From the NCBI RefSeq assembly GCF_954871325.1, contig NC_088777.1, forward strand, positions 4,404,509 to 4,468,508: a DNA stretch of 64,000 nucleotides, read 5' to 3'. Below the pieces are notes generated by a model, which was not told where the DNA came from, searched no databases, and was given only the letters and a program-made list of their open reading frames with translations. Below, in pieces: positions 22,700 through 35,900 of this stretch. Source of the DNA: Gordionus sp. m RMFG-2023. Taxonomy: Eukaryota; Nematomorpha; Gordioida; Chordodea; Parachordodidae. Every line of letters begins with the position of its first letter. Position 1 is the first letter of the stretch. The translations under genes were made by a program, and so were the position numbers.

Positions 22700-23060
22700 T
22701 CGTCATTTAAAACTTATATAGAGAATCATAGAAATGCAGGTAAGGTTCAAGTTGAAGATACAAACATCATGAATCTAGAGCAATAATGCCACATTTTAAT
22801 CGGCAAACATAATATACCAGAACCGGATGCACTAACCTTTTTTGGGAAAAAAGGGACTGCAACTTCCTAGACTTGCTAATTTAGCTAGAGAAGCAATTTG
22901 TATACCTGCAACCATAACTAAAGAGATAATCCTTCCCATCGATGGATAATACTCAATCCTAAAAAGAACCTCTTTATTCCCTACCAATCTCGGCAAAATT
23001 ATATTTATTCACAATCATTGAATAAATGCCGCCCCGAGATCGAACTATCACTTCTAGATT
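22700..23060 (+). pseudogene. Older hAT transposase remnant (C-terminal domain)
   Basis: Broken frames on the plus strand read EPDALTFFGKK, LPRLANLAREAICIPAT and KRTSLFPTNLGKIIFIHN, which together resemble a hATC domain. Frameshifts and a stop separate them, and the usual SERLFS segment is lost. The intact-looking hAT at 19916-22636 sits next to it. Confidence 0.55.
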
Positions 23061-23340
23061 TTTATTCTAATATATTAAGCAAACTAATTAATTAGACTAA
23101 TTATTATCCTTTGCTTGAAAATAAATTTCAAAAAATTGCTGGAAAACTTGCCTCAAAAACCGTTTTGAAAAGCAAAAAAAAACGTTCTGTTCTGGAAATT
23201 CTCTAATACAAATAAAGCAAAGCTCCCAGTATACTAATAATATATAGTATCAATAGGCGATAAGACATTTTATAATTCTTCAATTACCATAACAGGTCTT
23301 TAAAAAAAAGGATTAATAAAAAACAAAAAGTTATATAAAC

Positions 23341-23459
23341 CTAATTGCTCTAACTAGATTATGATAGGCGAGATCGACGTTGATGCCTAATTTAGCACTC
23401 GTTTCGATATAGGGAATATTCATTTGATCTCCCAAATTTTGCGCCTCTTTGTTATCAAC
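23341..23459 (-). CDS. RRAS: Ras exon 5
   Basis: Acceptor AATTATAG. It encodes [20 protein letters not shown] and [13 protein letters not shown], and ends two bases into a codon at ATTAG|GTTTAT, so at least one more exon must follow. Confidence 0.92.
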
Positions 23460-26400
23460 CTATAATTATTTAAAGTTAAAAATAAATTCATTACGCATCT
23501 TTAAAGAATTATTTTTTTTTGGAAGAAAGTTATCCTAGAATAAATTTCAGCATTTTAAAATATCGGTTAAACTTGATTTGATTTTTTTTTACTTTACTCT
23601 TAATTATAGTTGGGTAATGGTTAAATGTCGGCTAATTCGCCTCAACCTACACGCGCGTTCCGGTGAAAAAAACGCTACCATTTAAAGCGTTTTAATATAT
23701 ATATAAGAGAAAAACGGCGAGTTCGGAGTGATAGCTTTCTCTGCTTAAAACTAGGTTTAGCCGATTTTTTTTAGTTAAATAATTGGCTTAAAAGGCTAAA
23801 AAATATAGTAATTACCCCAATTATACTCCTAATAAAATTAAGATACCGATGTCTTCATTTACCGTTTTTCAAAAAAATTTTACCGGTAAAAAATTTAGAT
23901 TTAAAAATCAAAATAAAAAACAACTGTTTTTTTTAAAAAAAAACTCTTATTTGTACAAAAATAAATTTACAGCTCCTAATTCTTGTTTGGTCAATAGTTT
24001 GAATAATTTTCAGAGTTTTTATCGCTCCCTTTTCAAGGAAGATAGTTTGTCCATCCCGTATATTGCTCTCAAGAAAACGCTTAAGAAGCCCATAAGACCC
24101 CAACGAAGCTTAAGAAGTCCATATGGCCCCATTTCCTATATTACTCTCAAGAAGACGTTTAAAAAAGACCATATGGCCCCAACCCGTATATTATTCTCAA
24201 GAAGACGCTTAATAAGTCCACATGGCCCCACCCCGTTTGTAGAAAGAAAAAAAAATAATATTGGTTTTTAAAATTGAACAAAATTTGCTTATTTAAAATT
24301 TTAGATTTTCTCGTTTGTCAGTCAGTTTTAAAAGTATTTTATATTAAAAAAGGTCTAAATTTTACAAACTTTTCTGAATTGTTGCTGTATATCGCACTTG
24401 TTGCCGACTAAAATCATGGGAAATTGATCGGTATCTTTAACCCTGAGTATGAGTTTACGAAATTTGTTGATCTCTTCAAAACTTTAAAATAATAGTAATA
24501 TAATGAAAGTAACACATTATTTAATAGTTGAATTGATGGAAATTTTTTATACAAATGGATTTGCCGCCATATTAGAGGTCTTCAATGGGCGGGTTTTAGC
24601 CAAAACCGGTCCACTCGTTGTTCTGAAAATTATTTAACCCTCCTACTTATAATTTAAAAAAAAATTTACTCGCACGCCAGCCCATGGGTGTGGGAGGCGG
24701 GCGAAAAAATCCGTCAAATGCAGACCTCTAGGATAATAACGCAGGTCGTCATCGCGTTATATAATAGAAAGGAATTAGGATGGAGACGAGTGTTCGAGAA
24801 CAAAGTGATCACAGATGTAGGAAATGTTCAATATAGAGATGAATCCATATAAAATTTTTAAACCGATACTAACACGCGCGGTATTAATTAGGGGATGTCG
24901 ATTACAGCTTTTTGCAGGTCGATCCGATCCGATATTGCCAATACAGTATCGAGTTGATATTGGCCGATTATACGGATATCACTAATTAGTGAAAATCACT
25001 TTAAAACAATTTTTCCATACAACTTTTTAGCTATGTAAATTACCAGTTCTTTTCCTATTATCAACGACGAGCTTATTAGAGTATATTCAGCAATATAGTA
25101 TTAAATTAGTTAGGATCGTGTGAAAAAAAAAATTGCTTTGGTTAATGGGGAAAAAATCTACGAATAAAATACCCGGGGATAAATGAAGTAATATAGAAAG
25201 CTAATCTGACAAGGATGCCATATTGTAGGTTGGCAAATTTAATTTAAAAATCTGTGGGTGAGTTGTTAGATATCTGATATTTGTTTTATCTTTTTTTTAA
25301 ACATTTTCTTTATTATTTTATAACTTGATATAAATTATCAAAAAAGGATATATTTAAAAGGCCAAGATTTAAAAAAATAAATAAATAGTACAAAATTAAG
25401 GCATATAAATGAATGAAAAGGGATAAGGTTAATACATTTTTTGTTTTTTGTAAATTTAAATTAAAATCATAAATATTTTGCACGTGAATGTATATATTTT
25501 TTAATTGAAAATCCTAATTTAAAAAAAAGAAGTATTTGTTGCAACAATTCTTCAATGCTATATGACATTTAGTTCAACATTTAAGGTTGTTCTTGAAACG
25601 CTCGAAAAGGTGCGGATGACCAAACTGAGCCACTTTGAAGCCCTATATCTCCGGTTATAGAGATAAGAGTCTGATATTTTGGATTCGTCAATTACAATAC
25701 TTTATTAACTTAAATACCAAATTTGAACGAAATCTGAGATGGTCGGGTTGTAAAGTGATTGATTTGACATGGAATGACTCACCTTTTATTCATGCAACCC
25801 ACTTTTGCAATCGAATAACGATGTTTTCCCATGGTTTGTGACATTCCAGGAAGCTACTAAATAAAAGAAAGAAAGAAAGAAAGAAATAACGACAATAATT
25901 CTTTTAGAATGCGATGAGCAATCTTCGAAGTTGGAGTCAAAATTTAAATTTATAAAGTCGGGGTATTCATAATTTAAGACGAATACTGCACAGATAGATT
26001 CTGAAATCCCTGTTTCCCAACCTGGGTTAAACATAAATAAAAAAGTTTATTTACAACAAGAACTTAATGAAAATAAATTTATTCACCTCTTTCTTTCTTT
26101 CTTTCTAGCAGTTTAAATAAAAAATTAATATATTTTATGTATATAAATTAATTTGAGTATATGTGGTTACTATAAAAATAACTTAAATTACCTATGAATT
26201 GTATCTTTGTTGGGAACCTCAAAATATTTAATTGTTTTACATAAACTAGAAGGCAAAAATGGTGTTGAAATTCTTCCGGCACACGTTCTTATTACCCATA
26301 TTTAATTTTAACGATAGTTATTAGTTCTGTCTGTCCTAACGGATAGGTAATAACAAGTGATTTGTCCAATTATTTGAGAATAAAATTATGTTTTGACGGC

Positions 26401-29400
26401 CCCAAGATCATTTAATTTTTTTTTTAATTTAAACTGCTAAAAATATTTAGGAGCTTCCCAGAATGTCACAAACTATGGGAAAACATCGCTATGCAATTGC
26501 AAAATGAATTGCATGAATGAATAAAAGATGCGAGTGTTTCAAGAACAATCTTAAAATGTTCAACGAAATGTCATATAGCTTTGAAGAATTGTAGTGGTGT
26601 TATTAAAGGGCTCGCTTTGAGCTAATTTTTTAAAAACGGCTAACTTAATATGTTAGCCAGGAAAATATTGCCTAAGCCTCAAGATTTCGATAAGATATGT
26701 CTAGACCTTTGTTCCTTCTATGAGCAAATTCTTCAGGCTTAGGTTATATTTTTCTGGATGAAGGAGTTAGCCGCCATTTAACAACACGAAATTGTTGCAA
26801 TCAATAATATATATTTTATTAAAATTCGAATTTTTTTTAAAAATATATAAATTCACCGTGAAAAATATTTATGATTTTAAATATAAATTTACAAAAACAA
26901 AAAATGTATTAACCTCATCCCTTTTCATTCATTATATGCCTTAAATTTATAAGAGGTTATTTTATTATAAAAGAAAATGTTAAAAAAAATATCGTATCCC
27001 AAATTAGAGGTGAGCGCGGGCCGTGAAATTACGCGTAACCCATCGTGTCATGGCGTGAGTGTGAATAAATTTTAAATTCCAAGGCGGACGGGCTTTCCCA
27101 AAATTTTCCCTGGGTGTGAACATAAATTTCTAGTGAATCACGGAAATTTTAATTTTTAAAATTGTTTTTTTTATAAATATAAATTTGCAATTTATTAATT
27201 ATATTATATATTTTCTTAATTTAATTTATTTCTTTTTAAAAAAAGAATAATTTATGAAAACTAAAAATCTTCCGCATTTTATAAACAACATCCGGTAGTA
27301 TCATTTCGCTAGTTCTATTTTCTTTTTATGTTTAGGTGTTTTTTATCGCGAGATTTTATGCTAAATTTTGCTTAAACTTTTTACAGAAAAGTCAGTTATA
27401 CTTTATTTGTAAATATCTTCAATCTTTAAATGCAACAGAAAGTGGAAAATTTTAAAGCTAGACCAAGAGATAAATGTTGGTGTTACACGTGAATAACAAA
27501 ATATAAAAGTTGTGAACCGGAAAACTCTCATGAATACTATAGGTCCAAAAATATACTATAAAATAAAATTTAAGATTAAAAGCATGATCAATAATAATTA
27601 CTTGTCCATAATCACTGATATTTGACGGATGACTATAAAAATCTAAGTGTTTTTTAACCATTACAGGACATATTATCATTAAGGATTTTAAATTAAAAAC
27701 ATTTGTTTTGGCCACAAGGGCAATGGATGGAAAAAACGTCAAAATTAAAAGTGTAGTCAAAATTTTAGGAGAATATTCAGAAGTAGAAAATTACTTAAAT
27801 AAATGTATAGTTGTGAGTGATAACGGAGCAAATCTTATAAGTGCATTCAAAGATGACGAAACGCTAGCATGTATATGCCATATACTAAATAATATTATGC
27901 ATTATATTTTTGACAATTGTTTAACTTGAAACAGCCTTAAATATAAATGGTGTAAAAAAATAGTACAATATTTCAAACAATCTACAGCTAATATCAAACT
28001 AAGCCACACCCTTTTAAACAAGATGTAATAGCGAGAATAACGAGATGGAACTCTGTATATATCATGATACAGAGTTTCTTAAAATCATATTCTGAAATAT
28101 AGGTGTGCTTGTTTAGCAAGCAAAAATTAAATAGATTAGCCACAATTGATATCAGTATCATATGCGAGTTAGATAAATTTTTATCAATATTTAAAGAATG
28201 CTCGGATAATCTGAGAGCAGATTCTCATCCCACAATAAATGAAAAATTAATAATATTTTGTTAACCTTCTGAACGTGATACAATAATAATCAAAACCTTA
28301 AAATACAGAAGAAGATTTATTTTAAAAGATTATTATGCAGCCACTACATAAGGTAGGCTTAATTCTAGATCCGAATTTCAAAAGACTTAAGTTAATAAAA
28401 GAAGAAAATGATATATATAAAACAATCATAAAAATGCTAAATGATATAAAATTAGATGATATGCATACGATGCCAACTATCATTTATAACTTTCCTAACT
28501 TATCCTAAACTCATAAAAAACCGTATATTCTAAATGGTCAATACCAACTATCACTTTCCTAATTCATCCTACACTCATAAAAGACCGTATATTCTAAAAA
28601 TTTTTTTAGAGAATTTCTAGATGATTCTGATGAAGCATCAACATCACCTAGAAAGCTCTGAGGATGAACTTAAAAGATTCATAAGATAAATAACGACAAT
28701 ATTTTGAAGTTTTGGAAGCAGGAATATTCATCTCCTTTTTTGAGAAAATTATCGAGCAAAATTTGTAAGCTGCAAGTTCGGCTTCTAGTGAAAAGTTATT
28801 TTCTGTAGCCAATCTCTTATTAGAGGAAAGGCGTACACAATTGAAATAAAAAAAGATGGACATTCTTCTTTTTCTAAATAAATTTCGATTTATAGATTAT
28901 ATTTATTTTTTGTTATTAATATGGATTATGAAATGAGAGAAATAAATAGAATGAATTCAAAAAAGTGTAAAATTATTGCAATAGTTTTAGAAAAATTTAA
29001 AAACATCGTGAATTTTCGGGCGTGACGTGCGTGAATGAAAAATCTGGCCCGCGCCCATCTCTAATCCCAATTACGACATAATATATATATATGAATCTAG
29101 TTTGAAGATATTAAAAATTACAAAATTAATAAAATAGGGGGGAAAAAAATTCCCTATAAATATAATTCACGGAATAAAAACCCTAGAATAATATATTTAA
29201 AAAAAATTTAGAGAAAATAAATTCCCAGAAATTTTTTTCTAAGAATTATTATTAGGGAATTTTTTTTCCGGTACGTCGTACAGCATCTATTTTTACCGAA
29301 AATTGTCGGTAGGTAGAATTACAGTGTCAATTTCTATATGTATTTTCTCATCTGTTTTGTCATATAATATCCTTAGCCTTTTCCCTCACACTGTCCCTAT

Positions 29401-32400
29401 TACTTCAAGAACTTTAAATATTTTTATATTACCCATTTCACTATTTACAATTTCAATTAGTTTTTTTTTATTTAAGTTATTAGAAGTTTTACTAAAGTTT
29501 TAAGGTTATTTTCCGCTTTACCATATATATATATGTAGTGTTATTTAAACGGCACGTTTTGAGCAATATTTCATCCAGAAAAATATTACGCAGGCCTGAA
29601 GATTTTGTCTGTAGAAGGAACAAAGGTTTGGATATCTATTAGAGAAATCTCGAGGCTAAGGCAATATTTTTCTGGCCAAAATATTAGGCTCAAAATGAGC
29701 AGTTTAACAATATGTATTATTTTTTATAAAATATATATTTTTTATTAATGATTATATTACTTATTATAATTTATAACGTAATTATTTGATTACCTTATAT
29801 AGTTACTATAAAATTTACACTATTAAATTTTTAACTTAACATTTTAATTAATAATAATTATTATATATGATTAAAAATTTTTTTTTCCCTTTCACATTTT
29901 TCCCCTCTTCTTAACAGATTTTTGATTTTATATTATTTTTTATTAATTGTTTATAATGGTAAAAATAAATAAGGTTAAATACTAGTGTTGTTAAAAACGG
30001 CAAACTCAATATTCCATCCAGAAAAATATTACGCACGGCTGAAGATTTTTCTCAGAGATGGAACAAAGTTCTAGACATAGAATTATCGCATTTCTGGCTA
30101 AAATATTGAGTTAGCCGTTTTAAAAAATCGGCTCAAAACGAGCCCTTTAACAAACACTATTAAAAATATTTTTTTTTTAAAAATAAAAATAAAATGTGCT
30201 AAATTCATTAAAAATTAATTTGTTTTAAAAATGTAAAAAAAAAAATATTATTAAATATACTTTCCACTAATTTAATTTTTTTGGTTTTTTCATTAGTGTG
30301 AGAGAAGTAATTATAATCGAGTATATTATAAATAATTTTTTATTTTAGAAATTTGCAGCAACTTAGGCATTTTACCGCATATTTTTTTCAACCTTATCTA
30401 ACCTACTCTCCTCCAAAAGCATGGCTAGAAAACTCTCTTAAGCATCAATAATTTGACAAAAAGGCAATTCTTCTTAGGAAGCTCAATGACTACCCATCAT
30501 TACCCAATTTATTTATTAGTTTATTTGACATAAGGTAACGTTCATAGGACACTCAATGACCCCTATCACTAATCAATTTCATTATGGGTTATACAAATAA
30601 AATATATTTTTATTGGTCAAATATTTGTTTTGACAAATCATGTATTTAATAATGATTAGATATCATGTGTGCAAGGCCCCTCCACGACGCGTGGGCCGGG
30701 AATTTTAAAAAATTCTTCAATAGAAGGCCGTGATGGTTAATAAAAAAATTTTCGGAGCTGGCCGGAAAATATGAATTTTAAAAATGGGAATGGGCATTCC
30801 AAATCTCTGATTTTTCCTAAAATCTTGATAGGGCACTTGCGAAAATATTTATATATTAAATTTCGAGCTAATATTTGATTATTTCTGTTTGAAAATATAT
30901 TACAAATATGCCTATTTCTTACTTTCTATTTTAAGAGCTCTATAAACCAACACTCTAAATCTATAAACAATATATATATGTATATATATAGTAGGTTCAC
31001 TAAAAAATTATTATAAGTTATTTATGACATGATCCAATTACAAATAAAAGTAGAAAGAAACAGATAACCATAGGAAGAGAGAATATAAAGATATTAGTTG
31101 ACATATCAGATGTCTTGGAATATTCGTGCCAAAAATATCTTATCGGCTTGGGTTGACTTTTCCTTAAATTTTATAGGTCCGGGCCGGGAAAATTTAATAG
31201 AAATTATATCGGCCGGATCAACTTTGGACATAGCCTTTTAAAAAAATTATAGCAAACCTATTCCTATCATTCAAAGAAAAAACGAGCAGAAATCCGTCTC
31301 CGGTCCGCATGTATTGTTCCCTCATAGCGCTGAATTCTTCTTGTCCCGCGGTGTCCAAAACTGTCAGGGGAAGTGGTTTCGAATAAATAAATTTCAATCA
31401 GAAAAAAATAAATAAAAGTTCATTCATCAAATAATCATCGATTTGTTATTTTTACCAAAAAATATGGAAGGACATAAAATTGGAATTATAAAGATTCCCA
31501 AAAAAAAATCTAGGATTAAAGATTCTAATCACGTGAAGGTATAGACAGTAGTGTTATTAAATGGGTCGGTTTTTTTTAAAAAAAAAGGCTTAACACAGTA
31601 TTATAGCCAAAAAAATACTACGCGGACCTGGGGATTATGCTCATAGATGGCAGAAAGATCAGGACATCTATTAACGAAATCTCGAGGCCTTTTGGCTAAA
31701 ATCTTGTTTAAAATTGGCCAAATCGATCCCTTTAACAACACTAGGTAGAGGGGCCTCTCGAGAAGCACTATAAAATGGATCATGCTTTAAATGGGACATT
31801 CTGTTTTTTTAGAAAGATGGTTTCTAGGGTTAAAACGTTCGGTACCCGATTTCAATTTTTTTTTTTAAATTGTGAATATTTTTTGCAAATTTTAATAATT
31901 TTCTTTTTTAATATTTTATTTTTCACAGGGAGAAATAGGATGGTTGATGTGATAAAGAACGCATTACGCCATTTTTAGTATGTGTTCCCAGGGTCCCATT
32001 TTCGTTAAATTGGGATGAGCAGCCCTTCAGCATAGTCATTTTTTTCTAACAGCCACTTTTTGTAGATATATGGACATTTATTTCTCATAAATAAATTTTT
32101 TTAAATAAAATAAAATAAATTGATTTCTATATAACAAAAATAAGTATAATGCGAAGGTACGGAAAAGTGAAATAACCTATAGCAAATTTTTTTTATTTAT
32201 TTTGACGCTAACCCTAGACACAGCTGATACCGGATAAATCCCCATACCTTTTAATTTTGATAAAAATTTTGCGTTACAGAGAGGGAACATTAGAAGGCTT
32301 CGAATCTCCAAAATTGTAGTCTTCCTAATACTAATAGTTTTCTGATAATATCGATGATCAAAAGTAGTGTTGTTAAAAAAAAATGGCCAACCATATTTAA

Positions 32401-32914
32401 TTTAAATAATTCTATATCACTAGCATTAATCCATAGTTCACCGGTAGTTTATTGACCATACTAAATATTCGGAAATATTATTGGTTCATTTTCCGACTTT
32501 CTAGACTCTTTAAAATTGACACTTCATCAGCCCAAGATGATAAAATTATCGCAATTTAAATTGGTGTTGTCAAACGGCTAACTCATTATTGTAGCCGGAA
32601 AAATATTTTCTAAGCCTAGCCTTTTCGCTATACTAGATGTCCAAACCGTTGTGCTATCTATGTGCAAAATCTTTAACCTTGCGTAATACTATGCTGGATA
32701 AAATACCGAGTTAGTCGGTTTTAAAACCCGACTCAAATCGAGCCATTTAAAAACACTAATTTAAATGTACTATGTCCCCTATAAATAAAGGTGATAAAAA
32801 ATTTTAAACATGATCATCACGGTTAGCAAGATACCTAAATGCTTGAGATGCTCTTGTTTTAATTGAAATGAGAAATTGACTAGTTAAGGTTTTAACTTTC
32901 TTTCTTTCTTTCTT

Positions 32915-32988
<74 letters not shown>

Positions 32989-35900
32989 ATTCTTTCTAAC
33001 TAAATGTATGAAAATAAAACAAAATTAAAATCGCTATTACATAATAAATAATACCCATGTAATAAATACTTACCAATATCTATCCATTTTTACACTTAAG
33101 GGTCTGCAATGGGTAGGTTCTTAGCCAGTCCGCCCGCCCGTCCATTCTCTGGGCGGGCTTTCTGAAAATATTTTGAATATTAGGCGGATAGCGTGGGGGT
33201 TAAATAAAACAAAATTTTTCAAAATGGATCGGTGAATTTTTAACAAATTTTTCGGCGCGAGATGAAGCAGAACAGACTTTTTATATATTTATATTATATT
33301 AAAAAATTTATCTTTCTATTTCATTATATTATTGCATATTTTTAAAAGATTAATCGAAAATACGTTAAAGGGGATATTATAAACAAATCCACCATAAGTG
33401 AACGGGAGGCCGCTAAATAATTTTAAAGCAACAAGTGGATGGTCGGGGTTTGTTGGCCAAAACTGGCCCTCTGCAGACCTCTATGATGTATTCCTAAAAT
33501 CACGCGATCACATTTAAAAGATTTTGTTATATATATATTTAATTATTTTTTAATACTTTTTCAAGTCAAATTTTCTTATTTTAATTTTTTTTTTTTAATT
33601 TATGCAGAGAACTCAGATAAATACTAATTATTTTTTCTTTTCCATATGTTAGTTATATAAAATATACAAGTATAAAATATTAATGTTACTATCTAATCTG
33701 GCTATAACGTCATCGATTAAGCATTGCTTCCTGTAAGAATCTTCTATCGTTGGATCATAATCCATTACAAAATATGACTATTATTTATCATATTTGTTTT
33801 TTTTTAAAAAAAATAAAATATTATAATATAGAAATTTATTAGCTAATTTAATTTAATAAGTAGAGTTTAGCAGTTTTAAAGTATCTAGCTAGATACATTT
33901 TGGGAAAGTAACGGTATCTAGATATGTTACTATCTAATCTGGCTATAACGTCATCGATTAAGCATTGCTTCCTGTAAGAATCTTCTATCGTTGGATCATA
34001 ATCCATTACAAAATATGACTATTATTTATCATATTTGTTTTTTTTTAAAAAAAATAAAATATTATAATATAGAAATTTATTAGCTAATTTAATTTAATAA
34101 GTAGAGTTTAGCAGTTTTAAAGTATCTAGCTAGATACATTTTGGGAAAGTAACGGTATCTAGATACTATTTAAGAGATATCGGTATCTATTTTAGATACA
34201 TTTTATTTTATTTTACGTTTTTTTTATATTAAAAATAATAATATCTGATATTAAATTTCATTAAATATTATGTCCGAGTTTCTTTATCATAAAAAATAAA
34301 CCAGACGAATTTTATCTTACGCGGATGTTGAAAAAATTTTTTGAATATTTTATATATTTTAAAATCTAACAATTATTACTTATAATCATATAATGATATA
34401 TTTTGTAAATGGATTGTTAAAATGTAAGCAATTATTATTTATAATTTACTTTATATATTAGAGACCCATAGAGGTACCATTTTCACGGCCCGGCCCGGAT
34501 TATTTTAAAATAATTGCAATTTATTCTTAAATTTTATATCAGCTAATAGTGGCGATTTTAAATACCCGGTCTTTAAATATACGACCCGGTTCGGGTATTT
34601 AAAGAAAAGAAATTTTTAAGACCGACCCGGGTATATTTAAAAAAATTAAAATACCGGCCCGGAAATCTCTGACTTATATGGTGAATTGGCTCTTCAACAT
34701 GTTATAAAAGTTATCCGGCCATTATGTATTAATATTTTCCATAGAAGTTTCAATTATATAATCCGAATTCTGCAAAATATTTTACACGAGTTACCGGGCC
34801 GGTTAAAATTTTCAGCCCCCAACCCGGCATGCGGTCTGATTTGTTCAGATATCTTAATGTTTAAGATATCGAAAAAATACTTTTATTGATTGATATTAGA
34901 AGGAAATCAATCAACAAAAAAAATAATTTACGTCAAATTTTAAATTCACCCAAAAAGCAGAAAACATTGGAGACTAAAATTTTGCCCCATACTAACTTTA
35001 GTTTGTAATGCTAAATAAATTTAGTAAAATTCTGACAGGAGGGATCGTTAGAAAATAGTGTTTTTTTTTGATAAATTTGACATATAATTTTAATAATGAA
35101 AAATAAGAAGAGTGAATTGGATTGTGAACCAAATCAAAAAAAAAAGAAAAATAGATAATTATGTAACATAGTATTGAAGAGATTTTGTATTTGTATCTTA
35201 CTAATTTTTCTAACCCAGTTAGATAGCAACTTTTTGCGTGTCAATTCAATTTTTCATGCTCAAAATATATATGAATTATGTCAATTTGTCAAATATGTTT
35301 TTTTTGTTGTTTTTTTGTTGCTTTATTCTTATCTGATCAAGGATAAATCTCATCAAAAGAATATAATGTACTCTTCAAATAATATTGTGAATATTTATGT
35401 TAAATAACATTACCATTTGAGAAAATAAAATAATATTTTGGAGTATTAAGAGTATGAAGATTTCTCCTTAGAAAGGTATGAAAATGTGGGCTAGAGAACA
35501 GTATATGGGCCGGAAAATATAAAATGTATCTGTATCTTTTTCCAATAAAATGAAAAAGATACAAGATCCTAAATAAAGAATCTTAGATACAGATATATAT
35601 ATCTTTTCAAAAAAGTGTATAAGATATAAAAGGATCTTGTACATTAGATACAAGTATTCGCAGAACTGCCCAACTTTATATAATTTAAATAAATAGTTCT
35701 GCAAAAATTCCAAAGACTATTTTTATCATTTATAAAGTAGGAACATGCTATAATTTCCCTGTAAAATTAGATTTAAAATTTTTTTTAAAAAAAACGTGCT
35801 AAGTTTTTGTATAAAATGATGTTGAGTGATGTTTATTTAATTGTATAAATTTTTTTGATTGCATTTAACGGTGTCGGACCATGGTTAAAAGATGCTACAC

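Larger units (their letters stand above)
33683..34164. repeat. Perfect 241-bp tandem duplication containing Ras exon 2
   Basis: Two adjacent copies, 33683-33923 and 33924-34164, look identical base for base. Each contains the 88-nt exon plus 7 bp of one flank and about 146 bp of the other. Confidence 0.95.

Noticed and set aside
23097-23202. Possible last Ras exon (acceptor TTGTATTAG, in phase with exon 5, ending DNN-stop)
   Set aside because: The frame joins correctly, but it lacks a CAAX box and any similarity to Ras C-termini, so it is not called. The true last exon may lie further left, beyond the hAT element.
24055-24235. Regular repeat considered as a CRISPR-like array
   Set aside because: Units are adjacent and degenerate with no spacers, and the genome is eukaryotic.
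35174-35713. Two hydrophobic frames on opposite strands
   Set aside because: AT-rich chance frames; they overlap repeated TATC-like motifs.
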